Source of the DNA: Rhodospirillales bacterium
GTDB taxonomy: Bacteria; Pseudomonadota; Alphaproteobacteria; ATCC43930; CGMCC-115725
NCBI GenBank assembly: GCA_947473305.1
Contig: CANJCB010000004.1
Location: 1 to 64,000, forward strand
Direction of reading: 5' to 3'
Length of the DNA: 64,000 bases
Below are positions 17,994 through 25,601 of the stretch, one piece after another. Position 1 is the stretch's first letter; each line of letters opens with the position of its first letter. A model generated the notes under the pieces. The model was not told the origin of the DNA. It did no database searches and saw only the letters and a list, made by a program, of their open reading frames with translations. Both the position numbers and the translations under genes were made by a program.

Positions 17994-18512
17994 TCAGGCC
18001 GTCACCTTCGCCCGCTTCGCCTTGGCGAGCTTGCGCAGGATGATGTTCCGCTTCAATGCCGTGATGTGGTCGACGAAGAGCGTCCCGTCGAGATGGTCCA
18101 TCTCATGCTGGATGCAGGTGGAGAGCAACCCCTCCGCCTCCAGGACCCGGATCTCGTTCTGATGGTCGAGATAGCGCAGCTTGATCTTCGCCGGCCGCTC
18201 CACATCGGCGTAATGCTCGGGCAGCGAGAGGCAGCCCTCGTTATAGATCACCACCTCGTCCGACGACCCCAGGATCTCCGGGTTCACGATGCGCAAAGGG
18301 TTGGGCGGCTCGCCGTCCTTGGCGCAATCGACCACCAGGATGCGCTTCGCGATCCCGACCTGGGGGGCTGCGAGCCCGATGCCTGGGGCCGCATACATGG
18401 TGGAGAGCATGTCGTCCATGAGCTGGCGCGTCTCGTCGTCGACATGCTCAACCCGCTTGGCCTTCGTCTTGAGGCGCGGGTCGGGAGCCACGATGATCGG
18501 GAGCAAGGCCAT
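17994..18512 (-). CDS. def: Peptide deformylase
   Basis: A 172-residue metallohydrolase that removes the N-formyl group from nascent proteins. All three family motifs are intact: GIGLAAPQVG (44-53), EGCLSLP with metal ligand Cys94, and QHEMDHLDG with His136, catalytic Glu137 and His140. The N-terminal LLPIIVAPDPRLK is typical. It lies upstream of fmt on the same strand, pairing the enzymes that add and remove formyl groups, although 237 bases of hairpin-rich DNA separate them. Confidence 0.97.
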   Translation of the reverse strand: MALLPIIVAPDPRLKTKAKRVEHVDDETRQLMDDMLSTMYAAPGIGLAAPQVGIAKRILVVDCAKDGEPPNPLRIVNPEILGSSDEVVIYNEGCLSLPEHYADVERPAKIKLRYLDHQNEIRVLEAEGLLSTCIQHEMDHLDGTLFVDHITALKRNIILRKLAKAKRAKVTA

Positions 18513-18570
18513 TTGGAATCGTCGTAAACTGGGGAGCGATAGGTCACTAGGTATGCCCTGAAGCGCCGAC

Positions 18571-18606
18571 CGTCAACCCTGGCGTCAACCCTGGCGTCAA
18601 CCCCGG
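18571..18606. repeat. Three tandem copies of a 12-bp unit
   Basis: CGTCAACCCTGG occurs twice exactly (18571-18582 and 18583-18594) and once with one change (CGTCAACCCCGG, 18595-18606). It lies about 60 bases upstream of the def start codon, so it is in or near that gene's promoter. Each unit contains GTCAACC; on the minus strand GGTTGACG, which includes a TTGACG hexamer in the right orientation to act as a -35 element for def. Confidence 0.85.
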
Positions 18607-18680
18607 GAATGCCCCTTCCGTTCGAGTTTCGTTCCCTCTACACTTTCGGGGCCGGGCTGGTATTCCGGCATGCGGACACC

Positions 18681-18787
18681 GTCATCCTCGGGCTTGGCCC
18701 GAGGATCCACGACTAAGTAGCTGCTAAAGCCGGGCTCGATGTCGGGCACACACCTTCGTGGATCCTCGGACTAAATCCGAGGATGAC
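18681..18787. repeat. Paired palindromic repeat element with 32-bp terminal inverted repeats
   Basis: The 107-bp element begins GTCATCCTCGG and ends CCGAGGATGAC. Its outer 32 bases (18681-18712 and 18756-18787) are inverted copies of each other that differ at four positions, all in the middle. Each copy is also a hairpin (CCTCGGG..CCCGAGG and CCTCGGA..TCCGAGG), and one difference keeps pairing by swapping G-C for A-T. This layout is that of doublet REP-like or small non-autonomous mobile units. It fills most of the 318-base stretch between def and rmuC (18513-18830), which holds no gene otherwise, only this element and the 12-bp tandem repeat. Confidence 0.85.
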
Positions 18788-18830
18788 GACCGAGGGGTAA
18801 TTGAGTTCAGAGGCCTCAGGAGACATCGCA

Positions 18831-20201
18831 TTGGACATCCTCGTCATCCTGCTGCTGATCGGCCTGGGCATCGCCGGCGCCGTGGCGGCGTCCCTCTGGA
18901 CCCGCGCCAAGGAGGCCGCCGCCCGCCACGGGGCCGAGGCCCGTTTCGAGGAGGCGCGGCGCAGCCTCCAGGCGCTGGCCGCCGAGCGCGATAGGGCACA
19001 GGCCGAACGCCTCGCGGCCGTGGGCGAATTGGCGGCCGCCCGCCAGCAGCTTTCCGACGGAGAGCTCCGCATCAAGGATTTCGAGCGACTGAAGGAGGAA
19101 AGCCTCCTCGCCGCCAAGGCGGCCATGCTTTCCACCGCCCAGGAGCTGTCCACCAAGCTCATCGAGGACCACCGCCGCGAGAACGCCGAATCGAAGAAAG
19201 AGGGCGAGGAGCGCGTCCGCCTCACCACCGAGCAGTTGATGACCCGCATGGGCGAGATCACCACGGCGGTCGCGGCCTTGAACGGCCAGGTCAGCGAAAA
19301 AGCGCAGCAGCTCGACACGGTCTGGCGCGCGCTGTCGAACCCCAGCGGGGCCGGGCAGATCGCCGAGATCGGCCTCGCCAATACCTTGAAATCCTTCGGG
19401 CTCGAGGCGGGGCGCGACTATCTCCTGCAGATGACGACCCAGGACGACGAGACCGGCCGGCGCCTGCGTCCCGACGCGGTCGTCTTCCTGCCCGCGAGCA
19501 GCGTCTTGGTGATCGACTGCAAGGCGTCGAAGTTCCTCCTCGACATCGCCCGCGCCGAGGGCACCCCTGACGAGGCGGAGGCCTATCAGAGCTTAAGCCG
19601 CACCATGAACCTCCACCTGAAGCAGCTCGCCGAGAAGGATTACCGCTCCGCGATCCTGGGCGCCTGGAAGCAAGGCGGCCGCGAGGGCGAAATCACCCGG
19701 ATCCTGAGCGTCATGTATCTGCCCAACGAGGCGGCGCTGGAAAAGCTCAACCGCGCGGACCCGGAGTTCCTGGCCAAGGCCCGCCGCGCCCAGATCATCC
19801 CGGTCGGCCCGGCCGGCCTCCATTGCGTCGCCTCGCTGGTGTCGGTCGAGATCACACTGGCCAAGCAGGTCGAGAACCAGGATCGCATCGTCGCCGCGGC
19901 CCAAGGTCTCTTGGAGGCGATCACGGTGATGCTGGGCTATACCGCCGCGGTCGGCAAAGGCCTGCGCGGCGCCGCCGAGAGCTTCGGCAAGCTCTCGGCC
20001 TCGATCAACGGGAGGCTGTTGAGCCGCGCGCGCGGCCTGGCGCGGCTGGGCGTCCAACCGCCGAAACCGCTCCCCGGCAACATCCCGAGCTTCGGCGTGG
20101 TGTCCCATGAGCCCGATATGATCGACGGCGAGGCGTCGGAGGTCGGAGAGGAACTGCCGATGGCGGAGGTCAGGACGCTGATTGCGAAGGAGGGGCGGTA
20201 G
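18831..20201 (+). CDS. rmuC: DNA recombination protein RmuC
   Basis: About 456 residues. An N-terminal membrane anchor (DILVILLLIGLGIAGAVAAS) is followed by a long Ala/Glu/Arg-rich coiled coil (about 25-150) and then the RmuC nuclease-like domain with GQIAEIGLANTLKSFGL, RRLRPDAVVFLPASSVLVIDCKAS and HLKQLAEKDYRSAI. RmuC limits recombination at inverted repeats; the PD-(D/E)XK-like residues are D in RPDAVV and DCK. The TTG at 18831 is favoured by an AGGAG eight bases upstream; an earlier TTG at 18801 stands only three bases after a GAGGGG. Interestingly it lies 44 bases from a large inverted-repeat element. Confidence 0.88.
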   Translation: MDILVILLLIGLGIAGAVAASLWTRAKEAAARHGAEARFEEARRSLQALAAERDRAQAERLAAVGELAAARQQLSDGELRIKDFERLKEESLLAAKAAMLSTAQELSTKLIEDHRRENAESKKEGEERVRLTTEQLMTRMGEITTAVAALNGQVSEKAQQLDTVWRALSNPSGAGQIAEIGLANTLKSFGLEAGRDYLLQMTTQDDETGRRLRPDAVVFLPASSVLVIDCKASKFLLDIARAEGTPDEAEAYQSLSRTMNLHLKQLAEKDYRSAILGAWKQGGREGEITRILSVMYLPNEAALEKLNRADPEFLAKARRAQIIPVGPAGLHCVASLVSVEITLAKQVENQDRIVAAAQGLLEAITVMLGYTAAVGKGLRGAAESFGKLSASINGRLLSRARGLARLGVQPPKPLPGNIPSFGVVSHEPDMIDGEASEVGEELPMAEVRTLIAKEGR

Positions 20202-20305
20202 CCCCAGCCGAGAAACCGCCGCAATCCTCCGGCCCGGCGCTCGATTGCGGGTAGAGGGCAATCGTGCCACTCTGTGCCAACTTCGGCATGAGAGAGGGAC
20301 GTCCC

Positions 20306-21322
20306 ATGGATGACGTGAAGACTCGCGACCCGCGTGGCGAAATACGGGACGATGCGGAAACCGTCGCCCTGATGGATTATCCCGATTCGACCGAGGAAAT
20401 CCCGGTCCTCGACTTCGCGCCCTATCTCAACGGCGAGCCCGGCGGGCGGGAGAAGGTGGCGGAGCAGCTGCGCGAAATCACCAAGACCGTCGGCTTCTTC
20501 TACCTCAAGAACCACGGCATTCCGCAAAGCCTGATCGACGACGCCTTCGTGCAGAACCGGCGCTTCCACGCGCTGCCCGCCGAGGTGAAGGCCGAGGTGC
20601 CCTGGACGGAGCGCGAGGGCTATAAGCTCGGCTATCAGCCCTATGGCAAGGACGAGGATTACCGTCCCGAGGCCAACGTCAATATCCTGAAGGACGTGCG
20701 GCCCAACCTGCTTGGGAAATTCACCTTCGTCCACCGCCGCGAAAACGGCAAACCGCCGGTGAGCTTCTGGCCGAAAAACCTGCCGGGCTTCCGCGAGACC
20801 ATGGAGGCCTATGGCGAGGCGGTCGAGAAGTTGGGCCGGAGCTTCCTGCCGCTCTGGTGCGTTTCGTTGAAGCTGCCGCTGGATTATTTCGATGCCTTCT
20901 TCAAGGAGCCGCATCTCCAGCCGTCGCTGCTGCACTACCCGCCGCAGAAGGAGATCGGGAACCGGCAATACGGGATCTCGCCCCATACCGACAACGCCAT
21001 GATGACCTTCCTGGCGCAGGCGGACGTACCCGGCCTCGCGGTGCGGATGCCGTCCGGCCATTGGCGGGCGGTGGAGATCAAGCCCGGCACCTTGCTGGTC
21101 AACACCGGCAACTCGCTCGTGCGCTGGACCAACGAGGAATATCTGTCGACGAAGCACCGGGTGCTCAACAACAATCCGGTGGACCGCTATTCCATCCCGG
21201 TGTTCTTCGGCCCGAGCAACGAGACCGTGGTGGAAGTGCTGCCGACCTGCCAGGGACCGGGCAACCCGCCGAAATACGAGCCCATCACCTATGGCGACAT
21301 GCGCAAGTGGTACTACGGCTGA
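20306..21322 (+). CDS. Isopenicillin N synthase-like 2OG-Fe(II) oxygenase (first paralogue)
   Basis: A 338-residue non-haem iron oxygenase of the isopenicillin N synthase superfamily. The N-terminal DIOX_N-type region shows EEIPVLDFAPYLNG and KTVGFFYLKNHGIP. The iron ligands are His227 and Asp229 (SPHTDNAMMTF) and His284 (STKHRVLNN), and Arg294-Tyr-Ser296 fits the co-substrate carboxylate-binding RxS. The ATG at 20306 has a GAGAGGGA ribosome site. Its substrate is unknown. It is followed by a binding-protein gene 75 bases downstream. A paralogue sits at 37018-38058 with a shared PDSTEEIPVLD start. Confidence 0.87.
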   Translation: MDDVKTRDPRGEIRDDAETVALMDYPDSTEEIPVLDFAPYLNGEPGGREKVAEQLREITKTVGFFYLKNHGIPQSLIDDAFVQNRRFHALPAEVKAEVPWTEREGYKLGYQPYGKDEDYRPEANVNILKDVRPNLLGKFTFVHRRENGKPPVSFWPKNLPGFRETMEAYGEAVEKLGRSFLPLWCVSLKLPLDYFDAFFKEPHLQPSLLHYPPQKEIGNRQYGISPHTDNAMMTFLAQADVPGLAVRMPSGHWRAVEIKPGTLLVNTGNSLVRWTNEEYLSTKHRVLNNNPVDRYSIPVFFGPSNETVVEVLPTCQGPGNPPKYEPITYGDMRKWYYG

Positions 21323-21397
21323 CCGGCGCGGCGGCGACCATCTCAAGGCGAGGGAACGACACGACGATCATCTGAGCCATCCAAGGGGGGAAGCATC

Positions 21398-22249
21398 ATG
21401 GGGCATGTCTGGTCACGGCGAAGCGTCGTAGCGGCACTCGGCACCTCGGCCTTCATCCGCCCCAGCTGGGCGGCCAATGGGCTTCTCGAAAAACTGCGCA
21501 AGCAGGGTTCGATGAAGGTCGGTATCGCCGACAACATGCCCTGGAGCACCTTGAGCCCGGATGGCACGATGAACGGCATCGCCCCCGCGCTCGTCAATGC
21601 GGTCGCCCCCCGGATGGGCATCCCCAAGGTCGAAGGGATCATCGCGACCTATGGCGAGCTGGTGCCGGGCCTGCTGGCCGGGCGCTGGGACATGATCGGC
21701 GCGGCGCTGCGGGTTTCGCCCGAGCGTTGCGCCCAGGTCGTCTTCACCGATCCCTTCTATCGTACCGTCGATCTTTTCGGCGTCGCCTATATCAAGGCCG
21801 ACGTGCCGAACCCGCCGAAAAGCTACAAGGATGCGGCGGACCGGTTCGATGCCATCGGCCTGACGGCGGGAACGTCGGAAATCCCGCTCTGGCAGACGGC
21901 GATGGCGGCGGGCAAGAAGGGCACGATCACCCCGTTTCCCGATCCCGACCTGATGGTGCGGGGTCTTCTGGCCAAGCGCGTCCAGATCGTCTCCGCCGAT
22001 ATCGTCACGCTCCGGGCGCTGGCGAAGCTGCATGGCGGCTTCGAGGTCATGCCCATCGACGCGGGCCACGCGGATCGCGGGTCGAGCGGCGCTTTCCGCA
22101 AGGACGACACCGACCTTCGCGACGCCTTCCTGACGGAGTACCGGGCGCTTCGGAAATCCGGGACGGTCGCGGCCATCTTGAAGAAATACGACTTCGAATA
22201 CGAGCCCCAGGCCATGGAGATCACCGGCGAGCAGGCCTGCGCGATCTGA
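21398..22249 (+). CDS. Periplasmic substrate-binding protein, amino-acid (family 3) type
   Basis: A 283-residue protein with a twin-arginine-like leader (SRRSVVAALGTSAF) ending near ASW-AAN, so it is exported. The mature part matches the family 3 solute-binding fold: MKVGIADNMPWSTLSPDG near the start, VTYGELVPGLLAGRWDMIGAALRVSPERC (in part), FTDPFYRTVDL and a hinge with TAGTSEIPLWQ. These bind polar amino acids or similar ligands for ABC import. No permease or ATPase gene follows. The C-terminal LKKYDFEYEPQAME is typical. Ligand cannot be predicted. Confidence 0.85.
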   Translation: MGHVWSRRSVVAALGTSAFIRPSWAANGLLEKLRKQGSMKVGIADNMPWSTLSPDGTMNGIAPALVNAVAPRMGIPKVEGIIATYGELVPGLLAGRWDMIGAALRVSPERCAQVVFTDPFYRTVDLFGVAYIKADVPNPPKSYKDAADRFDAIGLTAGTSEIPLWQTAMAAGKKGTITPFPDPDLMVRGLLAKRVQIVSADIVTLRALAKLHGGFEVMPIDAGHADRGSSGAFRKDDTDLRDAFLTEYRALRKSGTVAAILKKYDFEYEPQAMEITGEQACAI

Positions 22250-22273
22250 GGGCGCCGGCTGCTAACCGCCAAA

Positions 22274-22298
22274 CGCCTCATCGCCGGATCGAGGCGAT
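22274..22298. terminator. Hairpin between convergent genes
   Basis: Two alternative overlapping stems exist: CGCCTC/GAGGCG (22274-22279 with 22291-22296) and ATCGCC/GGCGAT (22280-22285 with 22293-22298). The site lies between the stop codons of the binding-protein gene (22249) and the opposing transglutaminase gene (22323). No T run follows on either strand, so termination is a guess from position. Confidence 0.35.
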
Positions 22299-22322
22299 AA
22301 AGCCACCACGGCTAACATCCCC

Positions 22323-23126
22323 TCACACCGGCTCGCAGGTCACTCCGAACTTCACCAGCGTCGTCGGCCCGAAGGTGTTGCTGAGCGCCACATCGGCGGC
22401 GTCGCGGCCTCGGGCCATCAGCACGCGGCCGATGCGGGGCACGTTGTTGCGCGGGTCGAAGAGTTGCCAGGTGCCGCCCAGATAGGCCTCGAACCAGGCG
22501 GCGAAATCCATCGCGCCATAGGGCGGCAGGGTTCCCATATCGCTGATATAGCCGGTGCAATAGCGCGCCGGGATGTTCATGGCCCGGCAGAGCGCAACGC
22601 CCAGATGGGTGAAGTCGCGGCAAACGCCCTTCCCTTCCTGCCAAGCCTCGAAGGCGGTCTTGGTCGGCCGGGCGTCGGCATAGTTGAAACGGATGTGATT
22701 ATGGACGAAATCGCAGATCGCCTGGACCCGCTCGCGCCCGGGCGGAGTCTGGCCGAACATCCGCCAGGCCATGTCGGAGAGAAGATCGGTCTCGCAATAG
22801 CGGCTACCCAGCAGGAAGACCAGACATTCGTCGGGCAGTTCCTCCACGGGATGCTGGCGGCCGTCGGCGGGACGGGTCTCGGGCTCCGCCGAGACCTCCA
22901 GGAGAGCGGAGGTCTTGAGCGAGATCAGCCCCTGGGGGGCCACCAACCGGCTGCAGAGATTGCCGAAGCCGTCCCGGTACTGGCGCAGCGGCACCGGCGG
23001 GTCGGTCACCAGGAGGTCCGCGCTCACCACATCCTCGGCACGCGAGAAATGGGTGTTGAGCATCAGCATCATAGGGGTCGGTTGCGGGCAATCGTAAACG
23101 AGGTCGTAGCCAACGCGGAGTCGCAT
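22323..23126 (-). CDS. Transglutaminase-like protein lacking the usual His
   Basis: A 267-residue transglutaminase-superfamily protein. The cysteine motif is intact (GKGVCRDFTHLG, Cys169) and the acid is present (LFDPRNN, Asp224), but where the family commonly has DFHAWFEAYL it reads DFAAWFEAYL (Ala209). Checked on the DNA: the codons read GAT TTC GCC GCC TGG. Some bacterial homologues are, from memory, Ser at this place, so a subfamily with a different base or without peptidase activity is possible. No signal peptide. It is 30 bases downstream of a canonical homologue and in the same direction. Confidence 0.82.
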   Translation of the reverse strand: MRLRVGYDLVYDCPQPTPMMLMLNTHFSRAEDVVSADLLVTDPPVPLRQYRDGFGNLCSRLVAPQGLISLKTSALLEVSAEPETRPADGRQHPVEELPDECLVFLLGSRYCETDLLSDMAWRMFGQTPPGRERVQAICDFVHNHIRFNYADARPTKTAFEAWQEGKGVCRDFTHLGVALCRAMNIPARYCTGYISDMGTLPPYGAMDFAAWFEAYLGGTWQLFDPRNNVPRIGRVLMARGRDAADVALSNTFGPTTLVKFGVTCEPV

Positions 23127-23156
23127 GGGGGTGCTTTCTTATGGAATGAGAAGGGA

Positions 23157-24020
23157 TCAGCGGTCTTCGGTGACGCTCACCTCGACCTCCAGCCCCCGGA
23201 ATGAACCCGCGGCGCCGTACCAGGTTCCCCAGAGCGGCAAAGCCTGGCGATGATCCCAGGCGACAGCGACGCGAATGAGGTGCCGGTTGCCGACGATGCC
23301 GTTGGTGGGATCGAAATCGACCCAGCCCGCGCCTGGCAGATAGACCTGCAGCCAGGCATGGGTGGCGCCTCCGCCCCGCGTCGCATCGCGCTCCGGCACG
23401 AAGATATAGCCGCTGACGAAACGCGCGGCGAGGCCGAGGGACCGCGCCGCCTCCATCATCAGGACGGCGAAGTCGCGGCAGCTCCCGCTGCGGTGGCGCA
23501 GCGTCTCGCCCGGATGGTTGACGCCCTTCTCGGTCCGGCGGGTATAGCGGAAGCTCTCGCGGATGCCCTCGTTCATGGCGCGCAGCAGGGCCATGGTGGT
23601 CCCGCCAGGCTTGACGAACTGCCGCGCCCAATCGTCCACCGCCGCATCGGGATAATGGCGGCAGAGGGCACTTTCAAGATCCGCCACCTCCTCCTCGGAA
23701 TAGGCGAAGGGGAAGCTCGCGGCATAGGATTCCAGGGAATAGTCGGGCTTGCGGCCCTCGTAATGCTCCAGCCGCACTTCGCTCTCGAAGGTCAGCGCAT
23801 CCGCCTCATCGGTGAAATTGGCCACCGCCACCGAATTGTCGAAGACGTCGTGCAGCCAATGGAGGCGTTCGGGCTCCGGGGTGATCCGGAGCCTCGTCTC
23901 GACAAGGCGCAGGTCATGGCTCGCCCGGGGCCGGAACATCATGCGATGCTCCCCGAATCGCACAGGCTCCGCATAGCGGTAGGCGCTGACGTGCCTCACC
24001 GTGAAGCGCTTCGGTTCCAT
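23157..24020 (-). CDS. Transglutaminase-like cysteine peptidase
   Basis: A 287-residue protein with the N-terminal beta-rich domain common in this family (RHVSAYRYAEPVRFGEHRMMFRPR) and a C-terminal transglutaminase core. The triad is complete: Cys181 in RSGSCRDFAVLMMEAAR, His221 in ATHAWLQVYLPGAGW, Asp236 in VDFDPTNG. No signal peptide, so it is probably cytoplasmic. Homologues often accompany a second transglutaminase-like gene and alpha-E proteins (circularly permuted ATP-grasp type); here only the second transglutaminase gene is present. The substrate is unknown. Confidence 0.87.
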   Translation of the reverse strand: MEPKRFTVRHVSAYRYAEPVRFGEHRMMFRPRASHDLRLVETRLRITPEPERLHWLHDVFDNSVAVANFTDEADALTFESEVRLEHYEGRKPDYSLESYAASFPFAYSEEEVADLESALCRHYPDAAVDDWARQFVKPGGTTMALLRAMNEGIRESFRYTRRTEKGVNHPGETLRHRSGSCRDFAVLMMEAARSLGLAARFVSGYIFVPERDATRGGGATHAWLQVYLPGAGWVDFDPTNGIVGNRHLIRVAVAWDHRQALPLWGTWYGAAGSFRGLEVEVSVTEDR

Positions 24021-24116
24021 AAACGTTCACCTTCCAAGCCGCCCGGTCCGGGACGGGCCTAAGTTAAAGTACGCGTCTGATGCCGGAGGGTTGGCAGGCA
24101 GCCCCCGGCCTTACCG

Positions 24117-24527
24117 TTATCCTCGCCGATCACCGTCCTTCGAATACTCGCTGACCTCCACCAAATTCCCATCCGGGTCGCGAAAATAAAGCGACATCAT
24201 CTGCCCCTGGGCGCCGTTCCGGGGAACCGGCCCGAGTTCGACGACCACGCCGCAAGCTTCCAGGTGAGCGCGGAGGCCCGCGAGCGGCCGATCGGTAATA
24301 AGGCAGAAGTCTCCCGCGCCGGAGGTCGGTGTTGTGGCCTTCGGATCGAAGGTATGACCGATTTCGTGGACATTGATCTTCTGCTGTCCGAATGCGAGGG
24401 TGGTCGGCCGATCAGGTGTGTCCACCCGCGTCATGCCCAGCACCCGTTGGTAAAACCCGCAGGTCGCCTCGAGCGAGCGCACCGTCAAGACGAAATGGTC
24501 GATGCGGGCAATCCAAGGTTCGTTCAT
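24117..24527 (-). CDS. VOC family protein
   Basis: A 136-residue vicinal-oxygen-chelate protein: IDHFVLTVRSLEATCGFYQRVLGM at the N terminus (given in part), then a second module with DFCLITDRPL and LYFRDPDGNLVEVSEYS. Likely metal ligands are His of IDHF, His of INVHEIG and the Glu of LVEVSEY. It belongs to the group annotated as glyoxalase or virulence-related protein. The ATG at 24527 is used because the frame upstream overlaps recR. It is 38 bases downstream of recR, probably on the same transcript. Confidence 0.85.
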   Translation of the reverse strand: MNEPWIARIDHFVLTVRSLEATCGFYQRVLGMTRVDTPDRPTTLAFGQQKINVHEIGHTFDPKATTPTSGAGDFCLITDRPLAGLRAHLEACGVVVELGPVPRNGAQGQMMSLYFRDPDGNLVEVSEYSKDGDRRG

Positions 24528-24565
24528 TGGCCTCTGGCTTCCACAACCTCGCGGCTCCTGACCAT

Positions 24566-25153
24566 CTAAAGTACCCGTCGCGCCGATAGCGCCGCGCTCA
24601 GCGTTCCCTCGTCGAGGTAATCCAACTCGCCGCCCACCGGGACGCCATGGGCGAGGCGGGAGACCTTGATGCCGGTCCCCTGGAGCCGGTCGAGGATGTA
24701 ATGGGCCGTGGTCTGTCCCTCGACCGTCGCGTTCATGGCCAGGATCACCTCCGCCACCTCGCCGGAGCCCGCGCGGGCGACGAGGGCTTCTATATGGAGA
24801 TCCTCCGGGGAAATGCCATCGAGCGCCGAGAGCGTGCCGCCCAGCACATGATAGCGCCCGGCGAAGGCGGCGGATCGCTCGATGGCCCAGAGATCGGCCA
24901 CATCCTCGACGACACAGATCGAGGCGGCGTCCCGGCGCGGGTCGCGACAGATCGCGCAAGGCTCGGTCGTATCGAGATTGCCGCAGATCGGGCAAGGCCG
25001 GATGCGCTCCGCCGCCTCGGCCAGGGCCGCGGCGAGCGGCTGCATCAGGCTCTCGCGCTTCTTCACAAGATGCAGCACCGCGCGGCGGGCCGAACGCGGC
25101 CCCAGGCCGGGGAGCCGACCGAGAAGCTGGATGAGGCGGTCGAGTTCGTTCAT
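24566..25153 (-). CDS. recR: Recombination protein RecR
   Basis: A 195-residue RecFOR-pathway protein. It has the helix-hairpin-helix [15 protein letters not shown] (15-30), the four-cysteine zinc site [16 protein letters not shown] (near 54-69), and a Toprim domain from [14 protein letters not shown] onward with [34 protein letters not shown] (in part). ATG at 25153 gives the family start ([16 protein letters not shown]). It is downstream of dnaX and ybaB, the conserved order, but here a palindromic repeat (25181-25257) is placed between ybaB and recR. Confidence 0.96.
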   Translation of the reverse strand: MNELDRLIQLLGRLPGLGPRSARRAVLHLVKKRESLMQPLAAALAEAAERIRPCPICGNLDTTEPCAICRDPRRDAASICVVEDVADLWAIERSAAFAGRYHVLGGTLSALDGISPEDLHIEALVARAGSGEVAEVILAMNATVEGQTTAHYILDRLQGTGIKVSRLAHGVPVGGELDYLDEGTLSAALSARRVL

Positions 25154-25180
25154 GGGGCGGGAGGCGCTGGTGCGAACCCA

Positions 25181-25257
25181 CAACCCTCACCCTCCCATCG
25201 CCGACGCGATGGGTCCCTCTCTCTCCCAAGCTTGGGAGAGGGGCGGGGTGAGGGTTG
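25181..25257. repeat. Nested palindromic repeat between ybaB and recR
   Basis: The 77-bp element has 12-bp perfect outer arms, CAACCCTCACCC (25181-25192) and GGGTGAGGGTTG (25246-25257). Inside lie CCCATCG/CGATGGG and a perfect 20-bp palindrome CTCTCCCAAGCTTGGGAGAG (25221-25240). It sits between ybaB and recR, which are usually adjacent, so it interrupts an operon. Its words (CCCTCACCCT, CTCTCCC) recur in a smaller form at 17911-17951. The general form matches dispersed intergenic repeats known from many alphaproteobacterial genomes. Confidence 0.85.
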
Positions 25258-25277
25258 GCGGTTCCGCAGGACCTTGC

Positions 25278-25601
25278 TCAGAACGGCAGCTTCATGCCCG
25301 GCGGGAGCTTCAACCCGCCGGTGAGCCTGCCCATTTCCTCGGACATCTGGGCCTCGACCCGGGCCTTGGCGTCGTTGAAGGCGGCGACGATCAGGTCTTC
25401 CAGCACTTCCACGTCCTCAGGATCGACCAGGGATTTGTCGATCTTGATCGACTTCAAGTCGCCCTTGCCGGTGACCATGACCTGGACCATGCCGCCGCCG
25501 GAAGCGCCCGGGACCTCCATCTGGTCCATGCGCGCCTGCATTTCGGCCATCTTGGCCTGCATCTGCTGCGCCTGCTTCATCATGTTGCCGAAGTTCTTCA
25601 T
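25278..25601 (-). CDS. YbaB/EbfC family nucleoid-associated protein
   Basis: A 107-residue small DNA-binding protein: the N-terminal Met/Gln-rich helix ([21 protein letters not shown]), then [46 protein letters not shown] (in part), typical of YbaB/EbfC dimers. It is encoded between dnaX and recR as in most bacteria. Its ATG overlaps the dnaX stop (TGATG), and a GGAGA ribosome site lies inside the end of dnaX. Confidence 0.95.
   Translation of the reverse strand: MKNFGNMMKQAQQMQAKMAEMQARMDQMEVPGASGGGMVQVMVTGKGDLKSIKIDKSLVDPEDVEVLEDLIVAAFNDAKARVEAQMSEEMGRLTGGLKLPPGMKLPF

Noticed and set aside
18571-18606. CRISPR or iteron array
   Set aside because: Only three adjacent 12-bp units without spacers and without a cas or rep gene.
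20306-21322. Beta-lactam biosynthesis cluster from the isopenicillin-N-synthase similarity
   Set aside because: No nonribosomal peptide synthetase, epimerase or acyltransferase gene nearby; most bacterial members of this superfamily are not antibiotic enzymes.
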